Assembly: GCA_910575555.1 (NCBI GenBank)
Contig: CAJTFX010000008.1
Span: 62,001-126,000 of the forward strand
DNA from: Lachnospiraceae bacterium
GTDB taxonomy: Bacteria; Bacillota; Clostridia; Lachnospirales; Lachnospiraceae
DNA length: 64,000 nucleotides
Reading direction: 5' to 3'
Numbering within the stretch: position 1 is the first letter of the stretch; the number at the start of each line of letters is the position of its first letter. This document shows, piece after piece, positions 16,937-27,409 of this stretch. Below the pieces are notes generated by a model, which was not told where the DNA came from, made no database searches, and saw only the letters and a program-made list of their open reading frames with translations. The position numbers were made by a program, and so were the translations under genes.

Positions 16937-17158
16937 TTCGTTCACCTCCATTTTCGAGAATGATTATGATGACAATCCAATTGACTGTTTATGCGGAAAA
17001 AGGATTGCACTGCTTGCAGTTGTTTCATTAAATCCGGACACGGACGTTCTAATGTAAACATACTCATATATTTTAGCCTTTAATTTTCTGCCTGTCAATA
17101 CATATTCCTGTATTTTTTGTAAAAAATATCTATGCAGCATAGTTTTGGAGGGAATATT

Positions 17159-18109
17159 ATGAGTCAGTTTCAGGTGCGTACGGATTTGGCATTGGAAACC
17201 CGTGAAAAATTTGAAGAAGATAATGTGGAAATCAAAGGAGTGCGGGTGGAGGAAGAATGCCGGGAAGAATCGGAAATAAAGATTACTACAATGGTAATTG
17301 AGACGGAAAACGGGGCAAAAGCCATGGGGAAACCCAAAGGAACCTATATTACACTGGAAGCGGCCAGTTTAGACAGCCAGGATGAGGATTATCACAGAGA
17401 AGTTTCCGTGGAACTGGCAAGGCTGATTCAGAGGCTTCTGCCGGAGAAAAAAGATCCTGTGTCCGTCCTTGTGGCAGGGCTGGGAAACCGGGAGGTGACG
17501 CCGGACGCTTTGGGGCCCAGAGTGGTGGACAATATGCTGATTACCCGGCATGTACTGAAAGAATTCGGCAAATATGCCTTTGGAGAGGAAGAAGTTCATG
17601 CGGTCAGCGGAATTGTTCCGGGGGTGATGGCCCAAACCGGAATGGAGAGCCAGGAGATTATACGGGGCGTGGTGGAAGAGACGAAGCCGGATGTGATGAT
17701 TGCCATTGATGCGCTGGCGGCCAGAAGCACCCGCAGGCTCAGCCGCACCATACAGATTACGGATACAGGAATCAATCCCGGTTCCGGCGTGGGAAATCAC
17801 AGGCACGGGCTGTCCCGGGAGACGATAGGCATTCCGGTAATTGCCATCGGCGTGCCGACAGTTGTGGATGCAGCCACCATCGTAAATGACACCATGCATA
17901 CGCTGATTCAGGCCATGGAGGAAAACAGCCATCTTAAGACCTTGAGCGCCGGGCTGAATGCATTGAATGAAATGGAAAAATACGAACTGATCCGGGAGCT
18001 GTTATCGCCTCAGCTCAATACCATGTTTGTGACGCCTAAGGACATTGACGAGTCGGTCAAACGTCTGAGCTTTACCATTTCCGAGGGATTGAATATCGCT
18101 TTTGCATAA
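17159..18109 (+). CDS. gpr: Germination protease (GPR)
   Basis: 316-aa spore protease that degrades small acid-soluble proteins during germination and is made as a zymogen in the forespore. The N-terminal FQVRTDLALE matches the propeptide region. The core includes VAGLGNREVTPDALGPRV, PGVMAQTGMES, DALAARSTRRL and NPGSGVGNHR, all family hallmarks. ATG 17159 has GGAGGG upstream; a longer frame from 17132 lacks a site. It is followed 75 bp later by spoIIP, as in other sporulating Clostridia. Expression is expected from sigma-G, but I could not define the promoter with confidence. Confidence 0.95.
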   Translation: MSQFQVRTDLALETREKFEEDNVEIKGVRVEEECREESEIKITTMVIETENGAKAMGKPKGTYITLEAASLDSQDEDYHREVSVELARLIQRLLPEKKDPVSVLVAGLGNREVTPDALGPRVVDNMLITRHVLKEFGKYAFGEEEVHAVSGIVPGVMAQTGMESQEIIRGVVEETKPDVMIAIDALAARSTRRLSRTIQITDTGINPGSGVGNHRHGLSRETIGIPVIAIGVPTVVDAATIVNDTMHTLIQAMEENSHLKTLSAGLNALNEMEKYELIRELLSPQLNTMFVTPKDIDESVKRLSFTISEGLNIAFA

Positions 18110-18184
18110 ATATTTTCGTACAGGCATATACTTTAATTATTCATAAATGATTCAGCAGAAAGTCAGCTTGGCGGGAAGAGAAAA

Positions 18185-19498
18185 ATGAGAAAAAAATGGA
18201 TGAAACGCAGGTGTTTTTACCCCGGGGTAAGGGCGGCAGGCAGAAGGAAAAAAACAGGGAAATCCATATGTTTTTTTCTATGGGGCTTAAGCCTTCTGTT
18301 TGTATTTGTGTGTTATCAGAATTTGGCAGAAACAAACCAGGCGCCGGCTATGAAACAGATTGCAGCATATCTCAAAGAAGAAATAGCCGTAAGCGCCTGG
18401 AAAAACTGTATGATGGTCATGGTCACGGACGAGGGGGAAGAAGAATTGTCCCTGGGAGCTTATCTGGTGGAAAAACTGGAGAAATTCTATCCGATTTATG
18501 GATTCAGTGAAACCATGACAGAATATGATACACAGATTGAAAGTGATTTTACGGAAGAACTTCTGGCGGAACAGGGACAGGAGGTTGGAAAGCCTCTGGA
18601 AGAAACAAAAGGGACAGATGCGTCAAAAGAGCCGGAACAGAACGGGACAGAAGAGAAAGAAGAGAAGAAAACGGGCAAAAATAAAAAGAAAAAAAAGGAT
18701 CAGACAGAGACGGCGTCCAACAGTGCGGCGGGAAAAACCCAGGAGATTTCCAGAGAGAAGCTGAATGACTTTGATTATCTTCTGCAGAATTTTTATCAGA
18801 TAGACCGCACCACTACCATTGACGGCAGTCAGCTGAATGCAGAGGCCCTTCTGGGCAAAAGCATGAAATTGGAAACCGGAGCGGAGAATGTGCAAATCCT
18901 GATTTACCATACCCATTCCCAGGAAGGATATGCCGATTCTGCGCCGGGAGATGTCAGTACCGGGGTGGTTGGAGCAGCGGAATATCTCACGAAACTTCTG
19001 CAGGAGAAATACGGATTTAATGTCATGCACCATACCGGCGAATATGATGTCAAAGACAGGGATAATGCCTATTCTTACGCGGGGCCTGCCCTGGAGCAGA
19101 TTCTGGCGGAGCACCCAAGCATAGAGGTGGTGATAGACCTGCACCGGGACGGAGTGGCTGAGACTACCCGCCTGGTTACCGAGGTAAACGGAAAACAGAC
19201 GGCCCAGATTATGTTTTTTAACGGGCTGAGCAGGACAACGGCAAACGGTGATATCCCCTATCTGGCCAATCCCTATCTGGCCGATAACCTGGCTTTTTCG
19301 TTCCAGATGAAACTGGCCGCAGAGGAATATTATCCGGGGTTTGCGCGCTCCAATTATCTGAAAGGCTACCGCTACAATCTCCATTACCGGCCCAAAAGCC
19401 TGCTGATTGAAGTGGGGGCCCAGACCAACACGTTCGAAGAGGCGAGAAATGCCATGGAGCCTCTTGCGGATATTCTGCATAAGGTTCTGACGGAATGA
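18185..19498 (+). CDS. spoIIP: Stage II sporulation protein P
   Basis: 437-aa membrane-anchored peptidoglycan amidase/endopeptidase of the engulfment machine (with SpoIID and SpoIIM). One transmembrane helix at about 28-48 follows a basic N-terminus. A Lys/Glu-rich linker (about 145-185) precedes the catalytic domain (about 225-430). Zn-binding motifs are visible: IYHTHSQE, DLHRDG, and the LLIEVG box with downstream NTFEEA. It follows gpr in the standard order. Confidence 0.93.
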   Translation: MRKKWMKRRCFYPGVRAAGRRKKTGKSICFFLWGLSLLFVFVCYQNLAETNQAPAMKQIAAYLKEEIAVSAWKNCMMVMVTDEGEEELSLGAYLVEKLEKFYPIYGFSETMTEYDTQIESDFTEELLAEQGQEVGKPLEETKGTDASKEPEQNGTEEKEEKKTGKNKKKKKDQTETASNSAAGKTQEISREKLNDFDYLLQNFYQIDRTTTIDGSQLNAEALLGKSMKLETGAENVQILIYHTHSQEGYADSAPGDVSTGVVGAAEYLTKLLQEKYGFNVMHHTGEYDVKDRDNAYSYAGPALEQILAEHPSIEVVIDLHRDGVAETTRLVTEVNGKQTAQIMFFNGLSRTTANGDIPYLANPYLADNLAFSFQMKLAAEEYYPGFARSNYLKGYRYNLHYRPKSLLIEVGAQTNTFEEARNAMEPLADILHKVLTE

Positions 19499-19580
19499 AG
19501 GGAAAATAAATACAGCAAAAGCGGAATACAGAGTAAATCATCAGATACATAACAGAACCAGAAGAAAGGCTGCAGCAACC

Positions 19581-20504
19581 ATGTCAGACAGAACAGAAGA
19601 GAGACGGGAAAAATCAGAAAACTGCAAATCAGAAAACTGCAAATCAGAAAAAATGCGGATCATAACGCTGAAGCATTTGGCCCAAAAAGACAGGGACAGC
19701 CGGGAAGAACTGCTGTTTCAGTCCATCCGCAAACTGGAACCGGCTTACTGGTCAGGGGTGAAGATGGCAGAGGATATGATGTACGGCGCATTCAGTTTTC
19801 ATGAAAGCCAAAATCCGGAGAACCGGGCGAGCATCGCAGCATTTTTACTGGGAAAAGAGGGATTTCTCCTGGCTGTTTCAGCAGATGAAGGCGGGCTGTT
19901 TCCCCAGGAAAACCAGGGGGACCCGGAGGAACTGGAACAGCTTTTTGAACGGATTTTGGAACGGGGGCAGCAGAAAACAGAGAAAATGGAGCGGTATCTG
20001 ATTGAGATGGAGCGGGAGATTGTCAGCGGCAGAATCAGCCGGGACCGGAACCGCAATATTTTTGAATGCAAACGGTCTCTTACCGTTTGGAAAAATGATT
20101 ACGGACGGTTTTTAAATGTGGTTGAGGGAATCAACGGACTGGAGCAGAAAAAGAATGAGGGGCAGGGACAGGTGTTAACCGAGGAATCTGCCTGTTTTTT
20201 TCGTGTCTATGAAAATAAGCTGAAACGGCTGTCAGAGGAGACCCAGTTCCTTTATGAAGAACTGGTGCATATCAGAGAAGCCCTTGACGCGGCCCTGTCT
20301 TATGAACAGAACAGGATTATGAAAGTATTTACCACAGTGACCACAGTGTTTATGCCCCTGTCTCTGATTGCGGGATGGTATGGAATGAATTTTACAGGGA
20401 TGCCGGAGCTTGGCTGGAAATACGGGTATGCCTTTGCCGGGGCTCTGAGCGTACTGGTAATCCTGGTTTGTATCTGGTTTTTTAAAAAGAAGAAACTCTT
20501 TTGA
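19581..20504 (+). CDS. CorA-family divalent metal transporter
   Basis: 307-aa protein with a large cytoplasmic N-terminal domain, a long helix (about 175-245) and two C-terminal transmembrane helices (about 250-270 and 280-300). The signature YGMNF sits between the helices, as in CorA Mg2+/Co2+ channels. The N-terminus carries a short duplication: a 15-bp unit (AAATCAGAAAACTGC) repeated about 2.7 times gives SENCKSENCKSE, so the first ~24 residues are probably not conserved, and ATG 19653 within this frame is an alternative start. Substrate specificity cannot be told. Confidence 0.85.
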   Translation: MSDRTEERREKSENCKSENCKSEKMRIITLKHLAQKDRDSREELLFQSIRKLEPAYWSGVKMAEDMMYGAFSFHESQNPENRASIAAFLLGKEGFLLAVSADEGGLFPQENQGDPEELEQLFERILERGQQKTEKMERYLIEMEREIVSGRISRDRNRNIFECKRSLTVWKNDYGRFLNVVEGINGLEQKKNEGQGQVLTEESACFFRVYENKLKRLSEETQFLYEELVHIREALDAALSYEQNRIMKVFTTVTTVFMPLSLIAGWYGMNFTGMPELGWKYGYAFAGALSVLVILVCIWFFKKKKLF

Positions 20505-20596
20505 GGTCGGAGCGCTGCAGAAAATGATTGCGTATAACCCCCGGAAAGTATATACTGTTAAAAGGACTATGAATACAGGAGGATTTTAAAAAGATT

Positions 20597-22411
20597 ATGG
20601 CAGCGATTGATCAGAGTAAAATCAGAAATTTTTGCATTATTGCACATATAGATCATGGAAAATCAACACTGGCAGATCGGATTATCGAAAAAACAGGGCT
20701 GTTAACCAGCCGGGAAATGCAGGCTCAGGTGCTTGATAATATGGAACTGGAACGGGAACGGGGCATTACCATTAAGGCTCAGACCGTCCGTATTGTATAC
20801 CAGGCAAAAGACAAAGAGGAATATATTTTTAATTTAATTGACACGCCGGGCCATGTGGATTTTAATTACGAGGTGTCCAGAAGCCTGGCGGCCTGCGACG
20901 GCGCCATTCTTGTGGTGGATGCGGCCCAGGGAATTGAGGCCCAGACATTGGCCAATGTGTATCTTGCGCTGGATCATGATCTGGACGTGCTTCCGGTGAT
21001 CAATAAAATTGATTTGCCCAGCGCCGATCCGGAGCGGGTCATCGAGGAAATTGAGGATGTGATCGGTTTGGAGGCCCAGGAGGCCCCCAGGATTTCCGCC
21101 AAGACCGGCCTGAATATTGAAGAGGTGTTAGAACAGATTGTAGAGAAAATTCCTGCGCCGGGAGGAAGCGCGGACAACCCCTTGCAGGCGTTGATTTTTG
21201 ATTCTGTGTATGATTCCTATAAAGGCGTAATCGTATTCTGCCGGCTGAAAGAAGGCCGGGTAAAAGTCGGGACAACCATTCAGATGATGGCCACAGGCGC
21301 AACTGCAGATGTGGTGGAGGTAGGATATTTCGGCGCAGGGCAGTTCATCCCCTGCGATGAGTTAAGCGCAGGCATGGTGGGCTACATTACCGCCAGCCTG
21401 AAAAATGTCCGGGATACTCAGGTGGGAGATACCGTAACAGATGCAAACCGTCCCTGCAGCGAGCCTCTGCCGGGGTATAAGAAAGTCAATTCCATGGTGT
21501 ACTGCGGCATGTACCCGGCAGACGGCGCAAAATATCCGGATCTGCGGGACGCATTGGAAAAGCTGCAGTTAAATGATGCAGCGCTGCAGTTTGAGCCGGA
21601 AACCTCCATTGCCCTGGGCTTTGGCTTCCGGTGCGGATTTTTGGGACTGCTGCATTTGGAAATCATTCAGGAACGGTTAGAGCGGGAATACAACCTGGAT
21701 CTGGTTACCACAGCTCCCGGGGTTATCTATAAAGTCCATAAGACCAATGGAGAACTGATTGAACTGACCAATCCTTCCAATCTGCCAGATCCTGCAGAAA
21801 TTGATTATATGGAAGAGCCGGTGGTCAGCGCCGAGATTATGGTAACCAGTGAATACATAGGGGCCATTATGGATTTGTGCCAGGAGCGGCGGGGAACTTA
21901 TATCAGTATGGAGTATATGGAAGAAACCAGGGCGCTGCTGAAATATGAGCTGCCGCTGAATGAGATTATCTATGACTTCTTTGACGCGCTGAAATCACGT
22001 TCCAGAGGATATGCATCCTTTGACTATGAGATGAAGGGGTATGCCCGCTCCGAACTGGTGAAGCTGGATATTCTGATTAACAAAGAAGAAGTGGATGCGT
22101 TATCTTTTATTGTTCACAGCGGAACAGCCTACGAGCGCGGCCGGAAAATGTGCGAGAAGCTGAAAGAGGAGATTCCAAGGCATCTCTTTGAAATCCCAAT
22201 CCAGGCGGCCATCGGCAGCAAGGTCATTGCCCGGGAAACTGTGAAAGCCATGCGCAAGGATGTGCTGGCAAAATGCTACGGCGGCGATATCAGCAGAAAA
22301 CGGAAGCTGCTTGAGAAGCAGAAAGAGGGCAAGAAGCGGATGCGCCAGATTGGAAATGTAGAGATTCCCCAGAAAGCATTTATGAGCGTGCTGAAGCTGG
22401 ATGACAAATAG
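20597..22411 (+). CDS. lepA: Elongation factor 4 (LepA)
   Basis: 604-aa translational GTPase that back-translocates or remodels stalled ribosomes and affects initiation. G1 ([10 protein letters not shown]), G2 (RERGITI), G3 (DTPGH) and G4 (NKID) motifs are in place, followed by beta-barrel, two EF-G-like domains and the LepA-specific C-terminal domain ([16 protein letters not shown]). Length is normal. AGGAGG precedes the ATG. hemW follows, the usual partner in Firmicutes. Confidence 0.97.
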   Translation: MAAIDQSKIRNFCIIAHIDHGKSTLADRIIEKTGLLTSREMQAQVLDNMELERERGITIKAQTVRIVYQAKDKEEYIFNLIDTPGHVDFNYEVSRSLAACDGAILVVDAAQGIEAQTLANVYLALDHDLDVLPVINKIDLPSADPERVIEEIEDVIGLEAQEAPRISAKTGLNIEEVLEQIVEKIPAPGGSADNPLQALIFDSVYDSYKGVIVFCRLKEGRVKVGTTIQMMATGATADVVEVGYFGAGQFIPCDELSAGMVGYITASLKNVRDTQVGDTVTDANRPCSEPLPGYKKVNSMVYCGMYPADGAKYPDLRDALEKLQLNDAALQFEPETSIALGFGFRCGFLGLLHLEIIQERLEREYNLDLVTTAPGVIYKVHKTNGELIELTNPSNLPDPAEIDYMEEPVVSAEIMVTSEYIGAIMDLCQERRGTYISMEYMEETRALLKYELPLNEIIYDFFDALKSRSRGYASFDYEMKGYARSELVKLDILINKEEVDALSFIVHSGTAYERGRKMCEKLKEEIPRHLFEIPIQAAIGSKVIARETVKAMRKDVLAKCYGGDISRKRKLLEKQKEGKKRMRQIGNVEIPQKAFMSVLKLDDK

Positions 22412-22480
22412 AAGATATTCTCAGCGAATCGGAAGGGCCGGAGTTTGCCGGCCGCCGGAAAAAGGAGTTATCAAGTTATT

Positions 22481-23659
22481 ATGGAAAGGAATCATGAGAA
22501 ACGGAAAGAGCTGGAATTGTACCTTCACATTCCGTTCTGCGTCCGGAAATGTAATTATTGTGATTTTCTGTCAATGCCTGCGGAAGAGGAAGTCCGCAGG
22601 CATTATGTGAATTGCCTGCTGGAAGAAATCATGCAGAGAGGAGAATCCTGCAGGGAATATCATGTGTCCACTGTATTTTTCGGCGGCGGCACGCCGTCTC
22701 TTCTGGCAGGGGTTCAGATTGCAGAACTGATGGAAGCCATAAGAAGTTCCTTTTGGGTGGATTCAGACGCAGAGATTACTATAGAATGCAACCCTGGAAC
22801 TTTGGACAGGCAGAAGCTTCTGTTTTATCAGAATGCCGGCATCAACCGTCTGAGCATTGGGCTGCAGTCAGCGTCTAACCGGGAGCTTCAGCTCTTAGGC
22901 CGTATCCACAACTGTGAGCAATTTTTGGAAAACTACGATCTGGCCCGCAAGATGGGATTTGAAAATATAAATGTAGATTTAATATCAGCGCTTCCTGGGC
23001 AAAAAACAGAGGATTGGGAATATACATTAAAAAAAGTACTGGAACTGCGTCCAGAGCATATTTCTGCCTACAGCCTGATGGTGGAGGAAGGAACGCCCTT
23101 TTATGAAACTTACGGGCAGGATGCGGAGTGCCGGGAGCAGGGCGGACATCCCCGGGAGCTGCCGGAAGAAGAGACAGAACAGGAAATGTATCTGCTGACC
23201 GGACAAATGCTTGCAGAAAAAGGATACCGCCGCTATGAGATTTCCAATTACGCCAGGCCGGGCAGAGAATGCCGCCATAATACGGGATACTGGAGAGGCA
23301 TTTCCTATCTGGGCCTTGGCCTTGGCAGTTCTTCTCTGATGGACGAGACAAGATTTTCCAATACCCGGAATATGGAGGAATACCTGGGACAATGCCCCGG
23401 TTTCAAAAGAGAAAATGTAACCGTACTGGGAAAAACCCAGCAAATGGAAGAATTTATGTTTCTGGGCCTTCGGATGACAGAAGGAATATCCAGAGAAGAA
23501 TTCCAGAAGAAATTTCAGGTGGAACCAGAAGGAATTTACGGAACAGCGCTGCAGAAACTCTGCCGTGAAAACATGCTGAAACAAAAAGAAGGAAGAATTT
23601 ATCTGACAGAACAAGGAATTCTCGTCAGCAATTACGTCCTCAGCCAGTTTCTCCTGTGA
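22481..23659 (+). CDS. hemW: Heme chaperone HemW (radical SAM)
   Basis: 392-aa radical SAM protein of the HemN-like/HemW group, thought to deliver heme to target proteins. The cluster motif CVRKCNYCDF (CxxxCxxC), the FFGGGTPSLL box and the HemN_C domain (about 290-370) are visible. Annotating it as oxygen-independent coproporphyrinogen oxidase would be wrong; it lacks the HemN-specific extra N-terminal region. The start at ATG 22481 gives the conserved ELYLHIPFC N-terminus; a TTG frame from 22445 is possible. Confidence 0.92.
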   Translation: MERNHEKRKELELYLHIPFCVRKCNYCDFLSMPAEEEVRRHYVNCLLEEIMQRGESCREYHVSTVFFGGGTPSLLAGVQIAELMEAIRSSFWVDSDAEITIECNPGTLDRQKLLFYQNAGINRLSIGLQSASNRELQLLGRIHNCEQFLENYDLARKMGFENINVDLISALPGQKTEDWEYTLKKVLELRPEHISAYSLMVEEGTPFYETYGQDAECREQGGHPRELPEEETEQEMYLLTGQMLAEKGYRRYEISNYARPGRECRHNTGYWRGISYLGLGLGSSSLMDETRFSNTRNMEEYLGQCPGFKRENVTVLGKTQQMEEFMFLGLRMTEGISREEFQKKFQVEPEGIYGTALQKLCRENMLKQKEGRIYLTEQGILVSNYVLSQFLL

Positions 23660-23718
23660 ACTAAAATCAGGTTTAGTTGAAGTTGAAACTACAGTGAACA
23701 GTGAACTGTTAATGTTTC

Positions 23719-23915
23719 GATACACAGGAACTACCGGCGTGCCCTTTCGCTAAGCAAACATTTTCCGGACGTTCTTAGTGGAGGCAAAATCCACTGCCTA
23801 CGGAGCCTTGGGAAGGAAGGCTTTTCTGACTTCCCTAGCCGGAGTTGGCAGTTAGTTTGCCAAAACGCCGTCCGGTTTGTGTGCGGAAGGGCACGCCGGT
23901 AGTTCCGTCCGTATC
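23719..23915. repeat. MITE family A, full copy (197 bp)
   Basis: Terminal inverted repeats of ~29 bp: left 23719-23747 begins GATACACAGGAACTACCGGC; right 23887-23915 is its imperfect complement ending CCGTATC. The interior includes GTGGAGGCAAAATCCACTGCC, itself a small palindrome. No coding capacity. It fills most of the 333-bp hemW-queH gap (23660-23992). Confidence 0.8.
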
Positions 23916-23992
23916 CAAACATTAGGTAAATCTTGTGTTCCATCCCCCGATGTGCTAATATGGGACAGGAAAGAACAGCAGGAGGAGAGCCT

Positions 23993-24661
23993 ATGAAGCG
24001 GAATTACCAGAAAGAACTGGAACAGATCATCGGAAAACTTGACAGGCAGAAGCAGGCGCCCAGTCTGCTTTTGCATAGCTGCTGCGCACCCTGCAGCAGT
24101 TATGTACTGGAATATCTGGCCCGGTATTTTCGGATTACCGTGTTTTACTATAACCCGAATATTTATCCGGAGGAGGAATATTTCAAGCGGGTGGAAGAGC
24201 AGAAGAATTTTATTCATCAGTTCTGGAAAGATGTATCTGGGAGAGAAAATCAGGAAAATTATTACAGGATTGAATTTCTGGAAGGAAAGTTTGAAAAAGA
24301 CAGGTTCTACCGGATGGCCCGGGGCATGGAGCATCTGCCGGAAGGGGGAGAACGGTGTTTTCAGTGTTATGAGCTGCGTCTCAGGGAGGCGGCGGAATGC
24401 GCCCGGGAGCTGGGGATGGATTATTTTACCACAACCCTGTCCATCAGCCCTCTGAAGAATGCGGAAAAACTCAATGAAATCGGAGAACGGCTGGCGGAGG
24501 AATATAAGGTTTCCTATCTTGTTTCTGATTTCAAGAAACGGGAAGGCTACAAACGCTCCGTGGAGCTTTCCAGGGAATACCAGATGTACCGCCAGGATTA
24601 CTGCGGCTGTGTTTTTTCCATGGAGGAGCGGCAGCGGGTCAGGAAATCCGGTGAAACATAA
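23993..24661 (+). CDS. queH: Epoxyqueuosine reductase QueH
   Basis: 222-aa Fe-S enzyme of the DUF208 family that performs the last step of queuosine formation in tRNA, replacing cobalamin-dependent QueG in many anaerobes. The Cys ligands are visible: HSCCAPCSS, ERCFQCYELR and the C-terminal YCGCVFS. TTTLSISPLKN is a further family motif. The start is ATG 23993 with GGAGGAG; the longer frame from 23933 runs back toward the MITE and is rejected. No other queuosine genes are nearby. Confidence 0.93.
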   Translation: MKRNYQKELEQIIGKLDRQKQAPSLLLHSCCAPCSSYVLEYLARYFRITVFYYNPNIYPEEEYFKRVEEQKNFIHQFWKDVSGRENQENYYRIEFLEGKFEKDRFYRMARGMEHLPEGGERCFQCYELRLREAAECARELGMDYFTTTLSISPLKNAEKLNEIGERLAEEYKVSYLVSDFKKREGYKRSVELSREYQMYRQDYCGCVFSMEERQRVRKSGET

Positions 24662-24700
24662 GAAGAGGTTATACATAAAAACAGAAAGAGGTAAGAGATT

Positions 24701-26137
24701 ATGGCACAATTATGGGGCGGACGCTTTACGAAAGAAACGGATCAGCTGGTTTATAATTTCAATGCGTCCATATCGTTTGACAAAAAGTTTTACAGACAGG
24801 ACATGGAAGGCAGTATTGCCCATGTGAAAATGCTTGGAAAACAGGGAATTCTCACAGAAACAGAATCCAGTGATATTGTGGCGGCAATCCAGGAGATTTT
24901 ACAGGAGGTGGAAGCTGGAACTCTGGAAATTTCTCAGGAGTATGAGGATATTCACAGCTTTGTGGAAGCGACGCTGATTGACCGCCTGGGGGATACCGGC
25001 AAAAAGCTGCATACCGGAAGGAGCAGGAACGATCAGGTTGCACTGGATATGCGTCTGTATACCAGGCAGGAAGTGCTGGAAACCGACGGACTGCTGGAAG
25101 AATTATTAAATGTAATTTTAACAATTATGGAAAACAATACAGATACCTATATGCCCGGGTTTACTCATTTGCAGAAAGCACAGCCGGTCACTCTGGCTCA
25201 TCATCTGGGAGCTTATTTTGAAATGTTTAAACGGGATCGGCAGCGCATGGAGGATATTTACCGGAGAATGAATTACTGTCCTCTGGGCTCCGGCGCGCTG
25301 GCAGGCACCACGTATGAGTTAGACCGGTACGATACGGCGGAGCAGATGGGCTTTGACGGGCCTTCCCTGAACAGTATGGACGGGGTGTCCGACCGGGATT
25401 ATCTGATTGAATTTCTGTCCGCTTTATCCACAGTTATGATGCACTTAAGCCGTTTTTCAGAGGAAGTGATAATTTGGAACAGCAACGAATACCAGTTTGT
25501 GGAAATTGACGACGCCTACAGCACCGGCAGCAGCATTATGCCCCAGAAGAAAAATCCTGACATAGCAGAGCTTGTCCGGGGAAAAACAGGCCGCGTCTAT
25601 GGGGCGCTGATTTCCCTGCTGACCACCATGAAGGGAATTCCCCTTGCTTATAATAAAGATATGCAGGAGGACAAAGAGCTGACGTTTGACGCCATGGATA
25701 CGGTAAAAGGATGCCTTGCGTTATTTACAGGAATGCTTTCCACCATGAAATTCCAGAAGGAGCGGATGGAGGCAAGCGCCAGACACGGATTTACCAATGC
25801 CACGGACGCAGCGGATTATCTGGTCAATCATGGGGTGCCGTTTCGGGACGCCCATGGGATTGTGGGGCAGATTGTCCTGTACTGCATTGAAAAGAAAATT
25901 GCCATTGATGATATGTCTTTAGAGGAGCTGAAGGCCATCAGTCCTGTGTTTGAAGCGGATATTTTTGAAGCGGTTTCCATGAAAACCTGCGTGGAAAAGC
26001 GTCTGACCATCGGCGCGCCTGGGCAGGAGGCCATGAAGAAAGTCATTGCCATGGAAAAAGAATATCTGAGCAAAGACTGGAAAGCTACTATAAAGGACTG
26101 GGAGCAGGAGCTGCTGAAACCCTTTTCCCGGAATTAG
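24701..26137 (+). CDS. argH: Argininosuccinate lyase
   Basis: 478-aa enzyme that splits argininosuccinate into arginine and fumarate, the final step of arginine synthesis. N-terminal LWGGRF, TGRSRNDQV, THLQKAQPV and the superfamily signature GSSIMPQKKNP are present; the catalytic Ser is in this loop. argG is not adjacent. It lies 39 bp after queH and could share its transcript. Confidence 0.97.
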   Translation: MAQLWGGRFTKETDQLVYNFNASISFDKKFYRQDMEGSIAHVKMLGKQGILTETESSDIVAAIQEILQEVEAGTLEISQEYEDIHSFVEATLIDRLGDTGKKLHTGRSRNDQVALDMRLYTRQEVLETDGLLEELLNVILTIMENNTDTYMPGFTHLQKAQPVTLAHHLGAYFEMFKRDRQRMEDIYRRMNYCPLGSGALAGTTYELDRYDTAEQMGFDGPSLNSMDGVSDRDYLIEFLSALSTVMMHLSRFSEEVIIWNSNEYQFVEIDDAYSTGSSIMPQKKNPDIAELVRGKTGRVYGALISLLTTMKGIPLAYNKDMQEDKELTFDAMDTVKGCLALFTGMLSTMKFQKERMEASARHGFTNATDAADYLVNHGVPFRDAHGIVGQIVLYCIEKKIAIDDMSLEELKAISPVFEADIFEAVSMKTCVEKRLTIGAPGQEAMKKVIAMEKEYLSKDWKATIKDWEQELLKPFSRN

Positions 26138-26283
26138 GAAGAATATACAGAAGTCCGGGAGATACTTTTGTAATTTTGTATAATATGCGGGATTGCTTTT
26201 TCCCTGCAAATGTATTAGGATATTTAACAGAGCGACAGTTGTACGCAAGAAACGGACAATAAGAAAAGTGAGGAGATTATGAA

Positions 26284-27369
26284 ATGAGTCAGAAATTAAA
26301 AGCAGGAATTCTTGGAGGAACCGGAATGGTGGGACAGCGTTTTATTGCGCTGTTGGAAAATCATCCCTGGTTTGAAGTGACAACGATTGCAGCAAGCCCC
26401 CGTTCTGCAGGAAAGCGGTATGAGGATGCAGTGGGAGGACGCTGGAAGATGGACACTCCCATGCCGGAAGCGGTGAAGGATCTGGTGGTAATGAATGTGA
26501 ATGAAGTGGAAGCGGTGGCTTCCAAAGTGGATTTTGTATTCAGCGCCGTAGATATGTCCAAGGAAGAAATCAAGGCCATCGAGGAAGCATACGCTAAGAC
26601 AGAAACTCCGGTGGTTTCCAATAACAGCGCCCACAGATGGACGCCGGATGTGCCTATGGTAGTGCCGGAAATCAATCCGGAGCATATGAAAGTCATTGAT
26701 TTCCAGAAGAAGCGTCTGGGGACGGAACGGGGATTTGTGGCGGTAAAACCCAACTGTTCCATTCAGTCCTATGCCCCGGTACTGACGGCATGGAAAGAAT
26801 TTGAGCCTTATGAGGTGGTGGCAACCACATACCAGGCAATTTCCGGCGCAGGAAAGACCTTTCAGGACTGGCCGGAGATGGAAGGAAATATCATTCCCTA
26901 TATCGGCGGCGAGGAAGAGAAGTCAGAAAAAGAACCGCTCCGTATCTGGGGGGAAATCAAAGACGGCGTGATTGTTCCGGCCCAAAGCCCGGTGATTACC
27001 TGCCAGTGTATCCGTGTTCCGGTGTTAAACGGCCATACGGCGGCGGTATTTGTAAAGTTTAGGCAAAAGCCCACCAGGGAACAGCTGATTGAAAAGCTTA
27101 AAAATTTCCGCGGAAAACCCCAGGAATTGAAGCTGCCAAGCGCGCCGGAGCACTTCATTCAATATCTGGAGGAGGACAACCGTCCCCAGGTAACAGAGGA
27201 TGTGGATTATGAACATGGCATGGGAATCAGCGTGGGCCGTCTCAGGGAAGATACTGTCTATGACTGGAAATTTGTAGGGCTTTCTCATAATACGGTCAGA
27301 GGCGCAGCAGGCGGAGCCGTACTCTGCGCAGAGCTGCTGAAAGCCCAGGGATATATCAGCGCAAAATAA
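26284..27369 (+). CDS. asd: Aspartate-semialdehyde dehydrogenase
   Basis: 361-aa NADPH-dependent enzyme making aspartate semialdehyde for lysine, threonine and methionine synthesis and diaminopimelate. The GILGGTGMVGQRF nucleotide-binding loop is N-terminal, the catalytic Cys lies in KPNCSIQ, and GAGKTFQDWPEM marks the archaeal/fungal-like branch rather than the E. coli type. The downstream pathway enzyme thrC is also in the window (51.7 kb). Confidence 0.95.
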   Translation: MSQKLKAGILGGTGMVGQRFIALLENHPWFEVTTIAASPRSAGKRYEDAVGGRWKMDTPMPEAVKDLVVMNVNEVEAVASKVDFVFSAVDMSKEEIKAIEEAYAKTETPVVSNNSAHRWTPDVPMVVPEINPEHMKVIDFQKKRLGTERGFVAVKPNCSIQSYAPVLTAWKEFEPYEVVATTYQAISGAGKTFQDWPEMEGNIIPYIGGEEEKSEKEPLRIWGEIKDGVIVPAQSPVITCQCIRVPVLNGHTAAVFVKFRQKPTREQLIEKLKNFRGKPQELKLPSAPEHFIQYLEEDNRPQVTEDVDYEHGMGISVGRLREDTVYDWKFVGLSHNTVRGAAGGAVLCAELLKAQGYISAK

Positions 27370-27409
27370 TGCGTATGGAGTTACAAAAAGAGCAGGAGGT
27401 TATAGGATA

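Noticed and set aside
23933-23992. Longer N-terminus of QueH
   Set aside because: The added residues run back toward the MITE and the GGAGGAG site is correctly placed for ATG 23993.
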